Part shown: piece by piece, positions 42,001 to 46,317 of the stretch
Numbering within the stretch: the stretch's first letter is position 1
How the letters are laid out: every line of letters starts with the position of its first letter
DNA from: Procambarus clarkii
Taxonomy: Eukaryota > Arthropoda > Malacostraca > Decapoda > Cambaridae
DNA: 64,000 nt
Direction: 5' to 3'
NCBI RefSeq assembly: GCF_040958095.1
Contig: NC_091160.1
Span: 42,917,968 to 42,981,967, forward strand
The notes under the pieces: generated by a model
What the model was told of the DNA's origin: nothing
The model's input: the letters and a program-made list of their open reading frames with translations, nothing else
Databases searched by the model: none
Translations under genes and position numbers: made by a program

Positions 42001-42554
42001 AATAATCCGTCACCACCTGAGATACGCTTCTGAAGTAGCTACAATCCCACAGACTGTAGAGTGCTCCTTGCCACGATGATTCCAATGTAGGTAAACCAAC
42101 TGCGTTCCAGTCACGTCATTTCAGATTGACGAGACACCAGCATAGGTGAGTGTTGAAATTTTTGCAAGGCATTGTCAAGTGCCTGGATATTTGTGGCATG
42201 TCAGTTAACAACAATGATTGGAAGATTATCAACCACAGCTAATCACAGCCTGATTGATACATAATCTGCAGCCACCTTAGCTTGGATGAAGGCGACACGA
42301 TAAACCTTTATGGAAGGAGCACTAAGTATATTTCTTTTAATCAGTTTGGTCATGCAGCTTAAGCGTCAAGACACAGAGAGGCGAGTCACAGCTCAATCAA
42401 CTTATATAAAGCTTAACTTTGCAATATTGTTGAAGAGGTCCAAAGTCCAGAGCAACGATGGTGTGGACACTAACTACCTCAACACACATGCTCTAGCTTG
42501 TCATACTTACTTTGATAAATGCTTAAGTATCTGATTTTTAATGAGCCCTGCCAT
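1..42554 (-). CDS. BLTP3: Bridge-like lipid transfer protein 3 (UHRF1BP1/UHRF1BP1L, SHIP164) gene, 5' part, 12 exons
   Basis: Coding exons, in order of translation: 42511-42554, 39338-39539, 35937-36128, 34831-34938, 32580-32697, 32278-32444, 30277-30481, 15081-15201, 11488-11638, 9547-9733, 373-465 and 1-52 (cut by the window edge). All introns have GT donors and AG acceptors and all junction phases fit, giving about 546 residues without a stop. The product starts with the chorein-type MAGLIKNQILKHLS, then STLKGEGELTNLEL and LPTWL, followed later by VLWVLTDSQL and LEFTTYYYP, all hallmarks of vertebrate UHRF1BP1 and UHRF1BP1L. Family members are rod-shaped proteins with a hydrophobic groove that move lipids between membranes; SHIP164 acts on endosome- and Golgi-derived vesicles. 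Human proteins are roughly 1,400-1,460 residues, so about 60 percent of the protein lies beyond the left edge. Identity rests on remembered family sequence; no search was run. Confidence 0.9.
373..465 (-). CDS. BLTP3: BLTP3 coding exon 11
   Basis: Reads DKERFKLPTQMASLHLEFTT and YYYPADSEFP, matching LPQEMSAVYIEFTEYYYPDG in the family. It starts with two bases that complete a Gly codon with exon 10 and ends with one base of a Val codon. Acceptor TTTTCTAG, donor GTTAGT. Confidence 0.9.
1001..1047 (+). mobile_element. Old solo 3' end of the LINE family at 6222-8645
   Basis: GGAAGATGGGACATCCCAAG then CATAGCTCTTATTCTGTAAC matches the 16288 copy with scattered substitutions. Confidence 0.5.
1168..1345 (+). 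mobile_element. Hairpin retroposon copy 1
   Basis: Arms with ACCACACACTAGAAGGTGAA and GACGACGACGTTTCAGTCCG and their reverse complements, a short loop at about 1241, then a 3' tail TTTAGCCACGTTATTGTGAT. Flanked by the 10-base direct repeat CAAGCAATAA (1158-1167, 1346-1355). Confidence 0.85.
1590..2040. mobile_element. DIRS-like terminal palindrome split by a MITE
   Basis: GAAATGCCCCTCTC and GTCCTTGGTGCTTCC on the left face CCACCAAGGACCC and CATTTCATTATTCAATGCTG on the right. The right side goes on to an inverted pair TTTTCTGGGAGGGCTCCTAT / ATAGGAGCCCTTCCAGAAAA (1964-2034). The MITE at 1640-1899 sits between. Confidence 0.45.
1640..1899. mobile_element. MITE with long terminal inverted repeats
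   Basis: GGGGCCAGATTCACGAAGCA at the left is the reverse complement of the right end; arms extend about 80 bases (TTACGCAAGTACTTACGAAC, then CTCAATCTTTGGCGGCTTTG). The centre holds GCTCCGAAGCACCAGGAGGC. A second copy, centre inverted, is at 22186-22447. No coding capacity. Confidence 0.8.
2922..4610 (-). mobile_element. LINE fragment with RNase H domain (I/Jockey supergroup), 5' truncated
   Basis: An open frame of 459 codons (4550-3171), extending to about 4605 without ATG. It starts at the RT thumb (LYISTVRSLIDYAAPVL). RNase H follows, with the acidic residues in YCDGS, TQAELQAI, FVDSRGAL and NEVADDLAKR. The C-terminus has a Cys/His motif, CKLCG...H...H...C. The polymerase palm and endonuclease are absent, as in typical 5'-truncated LINE insertions. 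The 3' UTR holds AATAAA and ends in (ATTTCA) units at 2922-2942. The frame is intact over 1.4 kb, so the insertion is fairly young. It sits antiparallel-free, in the same orientation as BLTP3, inside its intron 10 (between 373-465 and 9547-9733). Confidence 0.88.
4739..5170 (+). mobile_element. DIRS-like terminal fragment
   Basis: GAATGTAATAAAATGCCATT, GAGCCCCGGAGGATTCCTGC, then CATCAGTTACTGGAGTCCAT and AGAGAGGTGAAGGGAGCAAT parallel 12631-12930. A CT/C simple run at 5055-5082 lies inside. Confidence 0.6.
5175..5259. repeat. 24-bp tandem repeat, about 3.5 palindromic units
   Basis: Unit AGCTATCTAGATAGCGATCT plus ATCT; the core AGCTATCTAGATAGC is itself palindromic. The last unit has a substitution (TATCCAGATAG). 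Confidence 0.85.
5300..6221. other. Intron sequence, nothing recognised
   Basis: AT-rich BLTP3 intron. A 105-codon open frame at 5590-5907 has no recognisable content and no codon bias I can see. Confidence 0.6.
6222..8645 (-). mobile_element. LINE (Jockey/CR1-like), endonuclease to RT C-terminus, broken
   Basis: Segments 8657-7275, 7253-6615 and 6545-6354 are one reading frame interrupted by in-frame TAG (7275-7277) and TAA (6615-6617), then a frameshift near 6375. Order: C-terminal part of the apurinic-type endonuclease (NFNLKSIDW, LDLIFTR, GKSDHVFL), RT (NYRPVSLTS, YGFRSGRSC, DLKKAFDRVPH, GVPQGSVLAP, FADDAKI, DLGVVLD) and the LINE C-terminal block (RTRGHRYKL). The usual GDFN is GNFN here, losing a catalytic Asp. 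The element is 5' truncated into a (GT/GC) simple repeat at about 8645. The 3' end reads GGGACACCACGAGCG on the minus strand. Confidence 0.9.
9088..9300 (+). pseudogene. Decayed coding remnant on the plus strand, probably transposon-borne
   Basis: A plus-strand frame reads SEEDPSTSFDEDSDMEVDTN, then STESALQSMNANLSGVGVSP and IKRKRMKEHT. A one-base shift in the A-run at 9241 gives KATKIAQAIKNKILHMPAEV. A stretch before it (CDNYRKKLKG, 9048-9077) is in another frame. The pattern of an acidic Ser stretch, a SPIKRKR motif and a Lys-rich helix recalls multi-copy invertebrate zinc-finger/transposon proteins, but I cannot name it. It lies in BLTP3 intron 10, opposite strand. Confidence 0.35.
9547..9733 (-). 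CDS. BLTP3: BLTP3 coding exon 10
   Basis: Reads TPGGRTGPGESGG, then QLRQLMSSCCVLRINDYCVY and RVSTSKRKQAPKEF. The block LMSSCCVLRINDYCVYRVST corresponds to LMSSSVVVRLADFNIYQVST in vertebrates. Acceptor GTTTTCAG, donor GTAAAT. Confidence 0.88.
10538..10774 (+). mobile_element. SINE family A, tRNA-derived
   Basis: The tRNA-like head has an A box (GGTGGCTGAGCGGGCAG) and a B box (GGATTTGATCCC). The body is GAGTTTCTTTCACCCTATGC, ACCTAGCAGTAAAATAGGTA and CTGTCACGGGCTGCTTCC. The tail is GGAGGCCTGGTCGAGGACC to ATCTCAAGATAA. Promoter boxes are slightly mutated. Confidence 0.82.
11215..11460 (-). mobile_element. SINE family C, tRNA-derived, old
   Basis: Minus-strand GGGTTCAGTCCCCGGGCAGG (B box region), a body with TTCACTTAG and TATCCGGGAGTTAAGCAGTT, and a 3' part ending CAGGTTTCCTGTCCCCAATA. 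Family C ends in a sequence like AGGCTTCCTGTCCCTGAC in all copies here. Confidence 0.6.
11488..11638 (-). CDS. BLTP3: BLTP3 coding exon 9
   Basis: Reads YCVDCGPALWAQAALAQFKT and then a Ser/Thr/Pro-rich tail (SSRSTHTPLSRAPPHTRHDA). Position and character fit the NELLHEF-like helix and the unstructured loop of the homologues. Acceptor TCTTACAG, donor GTACGT, phase 0 at the end. Confidence 0.82.
11806..11905 (+). mobile_element. SINE family C, 3' half
   Basis: GGGGAAGGTCAGTAGCTGAC through ACGGGTTTCCTGTCCTCAAC is the distal half of family C; the tRNA head is missing. Confidence 0.5.
12627..14660 (-). mobile_element. DIRS-like tyrosine-recombinase retrotransposon, internally deleted
   Basis: Minus strand, 14650 to 14100: a Gly/Pro-rich gag-like segment (ADFPRRGFWVNPADSLLGRV). 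Then 13919-13363: recombinase start SHLRSSSQQQYEVSWQSL and recombinase end RTRDVRKYAPLVAVFGNMSW. RT and RNase H are missing. At 12627-12680 and 13100-13155 are inverted copies of a terminal motif (GTTGAATGTAATGAAATGCC). Several frameshifts. Assignment rests on the DVRKYA...FGNMSW motif and the architecture. Confidence 0.62.
14020..14110 (-). mobile_element. tRNA-like SINE fragment, same family as 20281-20494
   Basis: Plus text GAACAAATCCACAAGGGCCT and GGGGGTTTGAACTTATG match the left arm of the palindrome with many changes. Confidence 0.45.
15081..15201 (-). CDS. BLTP3: BLTP3 coding exon 8
   Basis: Too short for a long ORF but clear by homology: it reads AALQVALCQLELDFYPYHLA and then AGDRGHWIK, against LTIDYYPYHKAGD and HWM in homologues. 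Two bases at the start complete the Pro codon of exon 7 and two at the end begin the Lys codon finished by exon 9. The chosen donor is GTGTGTAC, picked because it keeps the phase. A 15.1-kb intron separates it from exon 7. Confidence 0.87.
15202..16280. other. Intron sequence, nothing recognised
   Basis: AT-rich BLTP3 intron 7 sequence; no repeat family of this window is visible. Confidence 0.6.
16288..16345 (+). mobile_element. Solo 3' end of the LINE family at 6222-8645
   Basis: GGGTGCTGGGAAGACGGGAC and ACCACGAGCATAGCTCTCAT are the last 60 bases of the LINE at 6.2-8.6 kb. It ends with TAGGTAATTACACTTAGGTA and is followed by a CA repeat. Confidence 0.7.
16495..16537. repeat. Perfect 20-bp hairpin with 3-base loop
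   Basis: Arms TTTATCTAAAACTGTTTCTT and its exact reverse complement, loop AGC. Confidence 0.9.
16922..17125 (-). mobile_element. SINE family C
   Basis: Minus strand: GGGTTCGATTCCCGGGCAAG, AGAAATGGTTAGGAATATTT, then GTGCCCATGAGTTAAGTAAC. Intact B box. Near full length. Confidence 0.6.
17520..17720 (-). mobile_element. SINE family C
   Basis: Minus strand: GGACAGAAATGGTTAGGCAC, GGTACCTGGGCGTTAGGCAA, and a 3' end TAAGTACAGGCTTCTTATCC. The B box is eroded. Confidence 0.58.
18122..18365 (+). mobile_element. SINE family A with amplified tail
   Basis: Head GTCGGCCGAGTGGACAGCAC and GGGTTCGATCCCAGG (a near-perfect B box), same body as the 10538 copy. The tail runs directly into the 14-bp tandem array at 18351-18603. 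Confidence 0.85.
18351..18603 (+). repeat. 14-bp tandem array, about 18 units, expanded SINE/LINE tail
   Basis: Unit ATAACCATCTCAAG repeated with near-perfect identity; two early units have AAAACC. It starts at the 3' end of the family A SINE and ends where a family B SINE begins. Confidence 0.9.
18603..18869 (+). mobile_element. SINE family B, tRNA-derived
   Basis: Head CCTGACAGCCGAGTGGACAG and GGTTCGATCTCC. The body resembles family A but has TGATGCTCCTGTTCACATAG. A G-run at 18778-18786 precedes the shared GGAGGCCTGGTC tail. It starts immediately after the tandem array. Confidence 0.82.
18870..20280. other. Intron sequence with only a minisatellite
   Basis: AT-rich. Apart from 19744-19962, nothing is supported. 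Confidence 0.6.
19744..19962 (+). repeat. Degenerate minisatellite, about 14-16 bp unit
   Basis: Repeated TGTTCTAAAA / CTGTTCTAAAACAC motifs with variable spacing. Confidence 0.75.
20281..20494. mobile_element. Palindrome of two tRNA-like SINE heads
   Basis: Left arm 20281-20376 and right arm 20400-20494 are near-perfect inverted copies of a tRNA-like unit (GCTCAGTCGATTAAGGCAGC and B box GGTTCGAATCC) with about 23 bases between. The right arm continues into the SINE body TTTGATACATCACACTATTG. A diverged single copy is at 14020-14110 on the minus strand. Confidence 0.75.
21145..21216 (-). mobile_element. Hairpin retroposon copy 2, single arm
   Basis: One arm only, GTTGACCAAACCACACACTA to CCATTATTAAGTC. 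Flanked by GATCCAACTC (21135-21144) and GATCTAACTC (21217-21226), one mismatch. Confidence 0.75.
22186..22447. mobile_element. MITE with long terminal inverted repeats
   Basis: Same family as 1640-1899: GGGGCCAGATTCACAAAGCA to TTTGTGAATCTGGCCCCAGG. Its middle (GCCTCCTGGTGCTTCGGAGC) is in the opposite orientation. Confidence 0.8.
22484..22541 (+). mobile_element. Possible hairpin retroposon tail only (copy 9)
   Basis: TTCAGCCACGTCATTGTGAC resembles the 3' tail of the hairpin family, without arms. Weakly supported remnant. Confidence 0.35.
24508..25110 (+). mobile_element. DIRS-like terminal fragment nested in a DIRS-like element
   Basis: GTTGAATGTAATGAAATGCC, then GGAGGCTCCCTGAAGCTGTC and CCCTCAGAAAGTCACAGGGA, the same series as 12631-12930 and 4739-5170. 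It is interrupted by hairpin copy 3 at 24865-25052. Confidence 0.6.
24865..25052 (-). mobile_element. Hairpin retroposon copy 3
   Basis: Tail first on plus (GAGTCACAATAACGTGGCTG), then both arms. Flanked by the perfect 13-base repeat CAAGCAAAACTTT (24852-24864, 25053-25065). Inserted into a DIRS-like terminal fragment. Confidence 0.87.
25575..25732 (+). mobile_element. Hairpin retroposon copy 4, slightly 5' truncated
   Basis: Starts inside the arm at CACTAGAAAGTG; both arms and the tail GCCACATTATTGTGACTCCT are present. Flanked by the 14-base repeat TTCATACATGAAGA (25561-25574, 25733-25746). Confidence 0.87.
26800..28150 (+). mobile_element. DIRS-like remnant, plus orientation
   Basis: Frame 27175-27300 reads CMHNVHKYATITAFFANTGK and GFWQSNSA, which resembles the recombinase end DVRKYA..AFFGN..GFW.SN. 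At 28118-28150 GAGCTCCCGAGGCTCAGCCC is the family's terminal motif in plus orientation. Interrupted by a T/G run (27038-27064) and hairpin copy 5. Confidence 0.42.
27812..27965 (+). mobile_element. Hairpin retroposon copy 5, inner arm deleted
   Basis: Left arm complete, right arm lacks its inner 35 bases (TCAATTGTGTCGTCGTCCCT), tail complete. Flanked by ATACATAGTTTA (27800-27811) and ATACATAATTTA (27966-27977). Confidence 0.82.
28200..28345. repeat. GT/GA-rich low-complexity region
   Basis: GTGTGTATAAATGTGGGAAT-like text with (GT)n and GAGAG runs. The apparent ORFs here on both strands are by-products. Confidence 0.8.
28346..30276. other. Intron sequence, nothing recognised
   Basis: Upstream (in gene sense, downstream) flank of BLTP3 exon 7. 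C- and A-runs near 29508-29525; no clear element. Confidence 0.5.
30277..30481 (-). CDS. BLTP3: BLTP3 coding exon 7
   Basis: Begins with a low-complexity Gln/Gly/Ser-rich linker (SLPEFQAQQTQHVGGSG), then KAFNKYDVPETSYHFYSERI and DLHFCDDPG. The second half matches the family pattern DFDVKETSHH and DLHICDD. The linker is variable between animals. Donor is GTAAGT inside the codon after Gly. Confidence 0.88.
30957..31852 (+). mobile_element. Tigger/pogo-like DNA transposon, internally deleted
   Basis: Terminal inverted repeats CAGTGGCACCTCGGCTTAC (left) and GATTTACGATGG...CAGTG (right, as reverse complement) with TA duplicated at both ends (30955-30956, 31853-31854). A start MGPKKVTVKVQPKK (31220) resembles the Tigger transposase N-terminus. 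Remnants of the C-terminus (AVAGHCID, then MSYYRQVLKCREK) lie at 31365-31600. The catalytic core is deleted, so it is non-autonomous. Confidence 0.8.
32130..32245 (+). mobile_element. Short DIRS-like terminal fragment
   Basis: GCATTGAACATAATGAAATG then CAGGTCCTTGGCAGCTTCCT. Lies just downstream of BLTP3 exon 6. Confidence 0.4.
32278..32444 (-). CDS. BLTP3: BLTP3 coding exon 6
   Basis: Reads DCSVVGCRLVLLMDDVLWVL, then TDSQLTAAFHFLDSLSDLIR and a Gln/Lys-rich end. The VLWVLTDSQL block is diagnostic for UHRF1BP1-type proteins. Acceptor TTTCACAG, donor GTAAGT. Confidence 0.93.
32580..32697 (-). CDS. BLTP3: BLTP3 coding exon 5
   Basis: Reads LSWQTLRIEARS and LTPLRLITNQARCRITIKKK; homologues have NWQMIRIEA and PVRLITNQSKIQVTLKR here. 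Ends with one base of the next codon before the donor GTAAAG. Exons 5 and 6 are separated by an intron of only 135 bp, the shortest in the window. Confidence 0.9.
33144..33221 (+). mobile_element. Hairpin retroposon copy 6, single arm
   Basis: Only the second arm, from the loop (GACAATCGACTTGAGAATGG) to GTGTGTGGTCTAGTC, without the tail. Flanked by the perfect 13-base repeat TACAAGAACACAA (33131-33143, 33222-33234). Confidence 0.85.
34225..34405 (-). mobile_element. SINE family C
   Basis: Minus strand: GAGTTTGATTCCCGGGGTGG, AGAAATGGTTGGGCATGTTT, AATAGGTACCTAGGAGTTTA, ATTGCATCCTGGGGTGGG. Old copy. Confidence 0.58.
34831..34938 (-). CDS. BLTP3: BLTP3 coding exon 4
   Basis: 36 codons, phase 0. 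Reads LSRIVLDSKNPFWLKADLRT and then DRGEVLIFKE, which fits the RGEVLTFKE block of homologues. Acceptor CTCTCTAG, donor GTAATT. Confidence 0.9.
35937..36128 (-). CDS. BLTP3: BLTP3 coding exon 3
   Basis: 64 codons, phase 0 at both ends. Begins SLDEVQVEMETCTEL and continues to RYGFSDKVIDGMTVTVNSVL and FHASFQ, matching the family order SLDKV, YGFAEKVVEG, SVSVNS, FNASFE. These are alternating beta strands of the lipid groove. Acceptor TTTTACAG, donor GTAATT. Confidence 0.92.
36836..38685 (+). mobile_element. LINE (Jockey/CR1-like) RT and 3' end; donor of the SINE tail
   Basis: RT is encoded in two overlapping frames (to 37302, then from 37283), a frameshift in KIIKIFESAKK. Motifs: APGPDSW, NYRPIALTS, HGFRTGRSC, DFTKAFDKCDH, SVPQGTVLAP, FADDTRI, VKDLGVLMS, and the C-terminal tail block. 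A second frameshift lies near 38383. The endonuclease is missing (5' truncation). The final 100 bases (38600-38685), from AGGCCTGGTCGACGACCGGG to two CTCAAGGTAAC units, are shared with SINE families A and B. A 10-base near-repeat, GTGGGAGGGT at 36826 and GTAGGAGGGT at 38686, is a likely target-site duplication. It lies in BLTP3 intron 2 (between exons 39338-39539 and 35937-36128), in the opposite orientation. Confidence 0.9.
38790..39051 (-). mobile_element. SINE family E
   Basis: Minus strand: ACCCCGTGGTGAAGTGGTAA head, CAGGGTTCATATCCTGGCCG, CGAAATGCTATGCATGCTAG, ending in A-run (T-run 38790-38800 on plus). Complete copy. Confidence 0.75.
39338..39539 (-). CDS. BLTP3: BLTP3 coding exon 2, chorein domain
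   Basis: Translates from FAKNVSSDSVNVSTLKGEGE through LTNLELNEAVLTDLLELPTW to IQWTKLKSVPIVV. This is the most conserved stretch of the family's chorein N-terminus, the end thought to dock on the donor membrane. The acceptor is a T-run followed by CAG and the donor is GTGAGA. The exon uses one base to finish the Lys codon and ends in phase 0. Confidence 0.92.
39890..39955 (-). repeat. Short interspersed repeat, CTGAATTTACCTGAG family
   Basis: Minus strand: ACCTGAATTTACCTGAGGGC, TCTAGAAGCCTAGACAAGGA, GGAATCCGGTGG. Other copies: 40232-40308 (-), 41207-41275 (-), 56496-56570 (+) and 58095-58175 (+). About 75 bases, probably the 3' end of a LINE or SINE. Confidence 0.6.
40232..40308 (-). repeat. 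CTGAATTTACCTGAG family repeat
   Basis: Plus text GGCTTCCTGTCTTCATCAAG, GCCCTCGGGTAAATTCAG. Confidence 0.55.
40370..40510 (-). mobile_element. SINE family D, old copy
   Basis: Minus strand: GGCCTCGCTTCTTGCAGGTC, AGTGTTTGATCCATGATGGA, AATGGTTGGGAACCATTTCT. The similar arrangement GTATGACTATATAGC at 34990-35105 is another remnant. Confidence 0.42.
40545..40690 (+). mobile_element. LINE 3' end with ATTT-rich tail
   Basis: TATGTACTAGCTATACTGTA, a diverged relative of 58613-58733, is followed by GAATAAACATTATTTATTTA. Non-coding. Confidence 0.5.
41207..41275 (-). repeat. CTGAATTTACCTGAG family repeat
   Basis: Plus text TTTGACAAGCCGCCGGCTTC, TCCCTCAGGTAAATTCAGG. Confidence 0.58.
41420..41633 (-). 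mobile_element. Hairpin retroposon copy 7, enlarged loop
   Basis: Tail on the left (GAGTCACAATAACGTGGCTG), both arms, and about 50 extra loop bases (GATTGATTGTGAAGTCAAAG). Flanked by the perfect 12-base repeat ACTAGCTGTCAA (41408-41419, 41634-41645). Confidence 0.87.
42511..42554 (-). CDS. BLTP3: BLTP3 coding exon 1 (start codon)
   Basis: The exon encodes MAGLIKNQILKHLS plus two bases of a lysine codon, and ends at the strong donor GTAAGTATG. The start is fixed by near identity to the N-terminus of vertebrate homologues, where this amphipathic helix begins the chorein domain. It is only 44 bp and lies about 3 kb upstream of exon 2. The two leftover bases AA join with A of exon 2 to give Lys. 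Confidence 0.9.
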
Positions 42555-42690
42555 TGTGAGGCAAAGGAGGGGGAAGAGGAGAGGTAAAACTGCTAACGAT
42601 CAATCAGCCTCATATTGGCCAAGACCAGAAGTGAAGGACGGTTGTCGTCCGGTGCCGCTTCTCTTCGCCTCCTCATAATAATATCATTTT
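42555..42690 (-). promoter_or_regulatory. BLTP3 5' leader and probable proximal promoter
   Basis: Directly upstream of the BLTP3 start codon, read on the minus strand, is a long pyrimidine tract (CCTCTCCTCTTCCCCCTCC) ending 12 bases before ATG. About 60 bases upstream is a CCAAT motif (GGCCAATATG), and further upstream a GC-richer stretch. No AG lies between the pyrimidine tract and ATG, so the leader is probably contiguous with exon 1 across the tract. The transcription start is not visible. Confidence 0.45.
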
Positions 42691-42824
42691 TATTTATAAA
42701 ACATATATAAAAAAATACTTGTTGTAGTAATTAATTAGTAGATGTAATCCAACCCATTGGTCATTTATGCATTAAGCTATGTGATTAGTTGTTGTTTTAT
42801 GTTGTATCAACCTCAAAACTACCA

Positions 42825-43027
42825 CAATGGAATGCATTAGGCAGTGATGTGGTGGAGGCTGACTCCATACACAGTTTAAAGTATAGATATGATAGAGCCC
42901 AATAGGCTCAGGAACCTGTACATCAGTTGATTAACTGTTGAGAAGCGGGACGAATTTATCAGGATAAAGCACAATTCGGTAATTAACCGGAAGCTCAACC
43001 CCCGCAAGCACAACTAGGTGAGTACAA
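42825..43027 (+). mobile_element. LINE 3' end, second LINE family
   Basis: Contains the coding end GGAATGCATTAGGCAGTGA (RT C-terminal WNALG block) through AGAGCCCAATAGGCTCAGGA, and ends in the tail CCCCCGCAAGCACAACTAGG plus TGAGTAC. A short insertion with AGGATAAAGCAC interrupts the tail. Only the 3' end is present. Confidence 0.75.
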
Positions 43028-43029
43028 TA

Positions 43030-44205
43030 GCTTACTGGCCAACCAAAAAGAATACTTTTTTCCTGTAGATATTGTCCAGGACTTTTTGTTATTAACAAGT
43101 TTAAGTATACACAGCAGTGTGCTCCTATCCTATTCTATATGAAGGGTTATACAGTATAGATAAAAAACTAACTATAAGTTCATCCCCATCTCACATGATG
43201 GTTAGTCATATATGGAATCAGGGGAGAACATGAGATGTGAGGCTGATCTATTAGCCTGAACTCTGGGTACAACACAAGAATATCTTCCAATATTCCTGAT
43301 TGAATGAAGTAGTTACAGAGCTCAAAGTACCTCATACCATTTGGTCTGAAATTATTGATAACAGGGCCATCACAGAGGTGGTGTTGGAGAGAGCATGTCC
43401 CAGCTCTTCTTCACATAGTTTGCAATTGGAATGTTCACCACTGAGGGAGACATTCCCTTCAGCCACCTGCCATAGATATCGATATCACAACCTAATTCTG
43501 GCAATTACAATATCACACTGTCTGTTGGCTGTGTTATACGCGACCCGTGCACATAGTTCTATGTTCTAAACATGTCATAGCTCTTTATACTCGTACTTTC
43601 TGGTCTTTGTGTGTCAGTGACTGATCTTCTGTCTTCCCTAATTTCCTGTAATACTGCGGCTTTTACAACAGAGATTGGGATGCCCATATCCAACTCAATT
43701 TCAGGTTTATCACACGCAGTTTTAGCCAGACTGTAACTTGCTTAGCCACATTAATTTTGGGGTTCTCCACTACCATTCACGCGTTAATGGCCGGGGGTCA
43801 TAATAAATGAACTAAACTAATTTACTAACCTAGTTGACCTCGTATATTATGCCTCTAAATACTATATAACTCCAGGTTTATATATTCATAATACACAAAA
43901 GACCTCACACATTATCTTGGGTTTAGTTAGTTTTCATTTAAAAATGTGTATCTAAGGTATATAGGCTGCCATCGAAATGACTAGTAAGCACAGAGAAAGA
44001 GAGAGAAGAGAGAGAGAGAGAGTATAGTTATGTATAGTTCTATTTAATTGGGCGCCCCAGTAGTTCTGTGTAATTGGGCACCTCATGCAGTAGCTCTGTT
44101 GGGAGCGTCATGCAGTAATTACAGTAATTAAGTACTAATTAAGTACTTATATTGGGAGAGCCTTGCAGTAATAAATAGTTCTGTGAGAGTCTTGCAGTAA
44201 TTAAA
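43030..44205. other. Intergenic, nothing firmly recognised
   Basis: Lies upstream of BLTP3. A GA repeat at 44000-44024 is visible. The 89-codon frame at 43300 is unremarkable. Confidence 0.5.
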
Positions 44206-44209
44206 TACT

Positions 44210-44219
44210 AATTAAGTAC

Positions 44220-44250
<31 letters not shown>

Positions 44251-44345
44251 TGCATATACAAGAATGTACATAAGGAATGTGAGGATACAAATATGGTAAC
44301 TACAGTCTTGTAAAGCCACTAGCACGCGTTTCGTTTCGGGCTTAT
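44210..44345 (-). mobile_element. Family E 3' end with (TAAA) tail
   Basis: (ATTT)n at 44217-44250, then a minus-strand GCCCGAAACGAAACGCGTGC and CTAGTGGCTTTACAAGACTG. Similar headless 3' ends lie at 30715-30835 (+), 36170-36330 (-), 45655-45779 (+), 57945-58085 (-) and 61100-61265 (-). Confidence 0.6.
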
Positions 44346-44349
44346 ATTG

Positions 44350-45732
44350 GGAAGCCTTGCAGTAATTAAGTAATTCTGCTGCGATCGCCATCCCGTAATT
44401 GTTCATGCATATATTTATATATATATTTATATATAAAACATTCGAACAATTCTTTAATTCAGGTAAATTAAGGTAAAACGTTATATTTCTGTGTTCCATG
44501 GCATTAACTAGCTGCTAAATATAAAAGCATGAAATTTTAAGGTAATTTAAAATATATTCTTTGCAAAACGTTGGAATGCCTAAACTGTTAATAGCACTTT
44601 AATTTTTTTTAACACATTATAGTTTGTATTGTACCAATTTATTTAAATATAAGGGCTCCTGAAAACATAAACAAATATAGAAAACGGAACCGACAGAGTT
44701 TATAACAAAAGAACATCGTAAATTGAGATTTTAGATTATTTAAGTCTATAAATAATAGTTAAAAATAAGATTGACTGATTTTGACTTCTTTGCGGAAACG
44801 TTTCGTGTCATTTAATGACCGCCAAAATTTACAATTTAAAACAACACAGAAAACAATCAATATAATTTTTAATTATGCCAGGCAACATAATATACATATT
44901 ATATAAATGTGGTGTTCCGTACAACCTCGGTTATACCTTAATACCCAATCAATCAAGTGTTCCCTTTGCAATACAATACAATAACGAGAAAACGAGAACG
45001 TTCATGGAAAATATCAAAAGAATGTCAAACAGGTGACACTTAAGGATGACAGGCATAGACTATTACAATATGGTGTCAGTAATTATAGCAATGGTATAGT
45101 AGTTTATTTACATTAATAACAGAATGGAAATATATGGCGCAGTTTAGAAAATCAACTGGACTCTATCATAACATTTTGTTTGGAACATCACAGAATATAG
45201 AGTAATATAGTAATTTAAGGCTAATGGGGTCAACACTAAAAATTAACCACATTAAGGACATGAGTAAACACTTTAACAAAGAAAAGCAAGAAAGTTTATC
45301 CTAGAATTCCCACAAATAAAAATAATCATTATTTAATTCCTAATTAGGGCAGGAAGCCTGTTCTGTCCCCCCCCACCCCTAGGTCAGTGGTTCCCAACCT
45401 TTTATATCTCATTCCTCTCTTTTCCAATCACGTCCTCAACCGGATTTTAACCTGTAGTAGGGAATTCCATGGGTTGATAACCCTAGGGGTGAAAAAGCTT
45501 CTCGCTTTGCGTAATTGGCACCATAGCCTGAGTGATAACCTGCAACAGCCTTGAGAAGATTGATTGATGAAGCTACCCAAAAGGTGGCACGGGCATGAAT
45601 AGCCCGGAACACAACTAGGTGAGTACTGATAGTTAAGTTACGCTTGAGGGAACCATGTAGTGGCTTTACAAGAATTTAAATTGAACTTAATTTCTATATT
45701 CTCTGTTAATTTCCAATGTACCTTCTTGTATA

Positions 45733-45781
<49 letters not shown>

Positions 45782-46315
45782 GCACTTGGGACAAGTCGCT
45801 CCACAATAGAGGCGCTCAGATCGTCGACTTCTTATGGCGTCACCTGCCACCTATTTTCGTCTTATTTCCACATAAAATAATTGTATTTCCGAGTCAATTA
45901 TGCTTTTTAACATTGCACGCTCAGCACCAGCATGATGATAAGTAAAGATGTTATATATCTCGTCACTTAGGTATTTAAATTAGTTTAGGATAGTTTAGGG
46001 CAATTGTGGAGAGCGCAGCAGAGACTCGTAAACACTCGGGATTGCCTTCCACGTAATTGGCCAAATGATCAGCAATAAAAGGCTGGTTTTGCTATGTAGT
46101 AGTGAGGTGAGGGTGTAGCTGGTGGTGAAGATGTGCCAGCTCAAGAGGTAAGTCAACAAGAGCTGGGACTGAGGCAGTAACACTGTGTACAGTAGAGAGC
46201 TTGGCTCCTCACACATACACAACACCATTCAATAAAGCTCGTTTTCTTGTTAAAAATCCATATATGTAATATCATTTGGTTAGGCTCAGTTAGGTTCGAT
46301 TAATAGTAATTCCCG
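44350..46315. other. Intergenic between BLTP3 and the zinc-finger gene
   Basis: AT-rich. A retroposon-like 3' end (GGAACACAACTAGGTGAGTA) ends at 45628. No exon found. Confidence 0.5.
45731..45779 (+). repeat. (AAAT)n microsatellite
   Basis: About 12 units, at the 3' end of a family E fragment. Confidence 0.9.
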
Positions 46316-46317
46316 TT

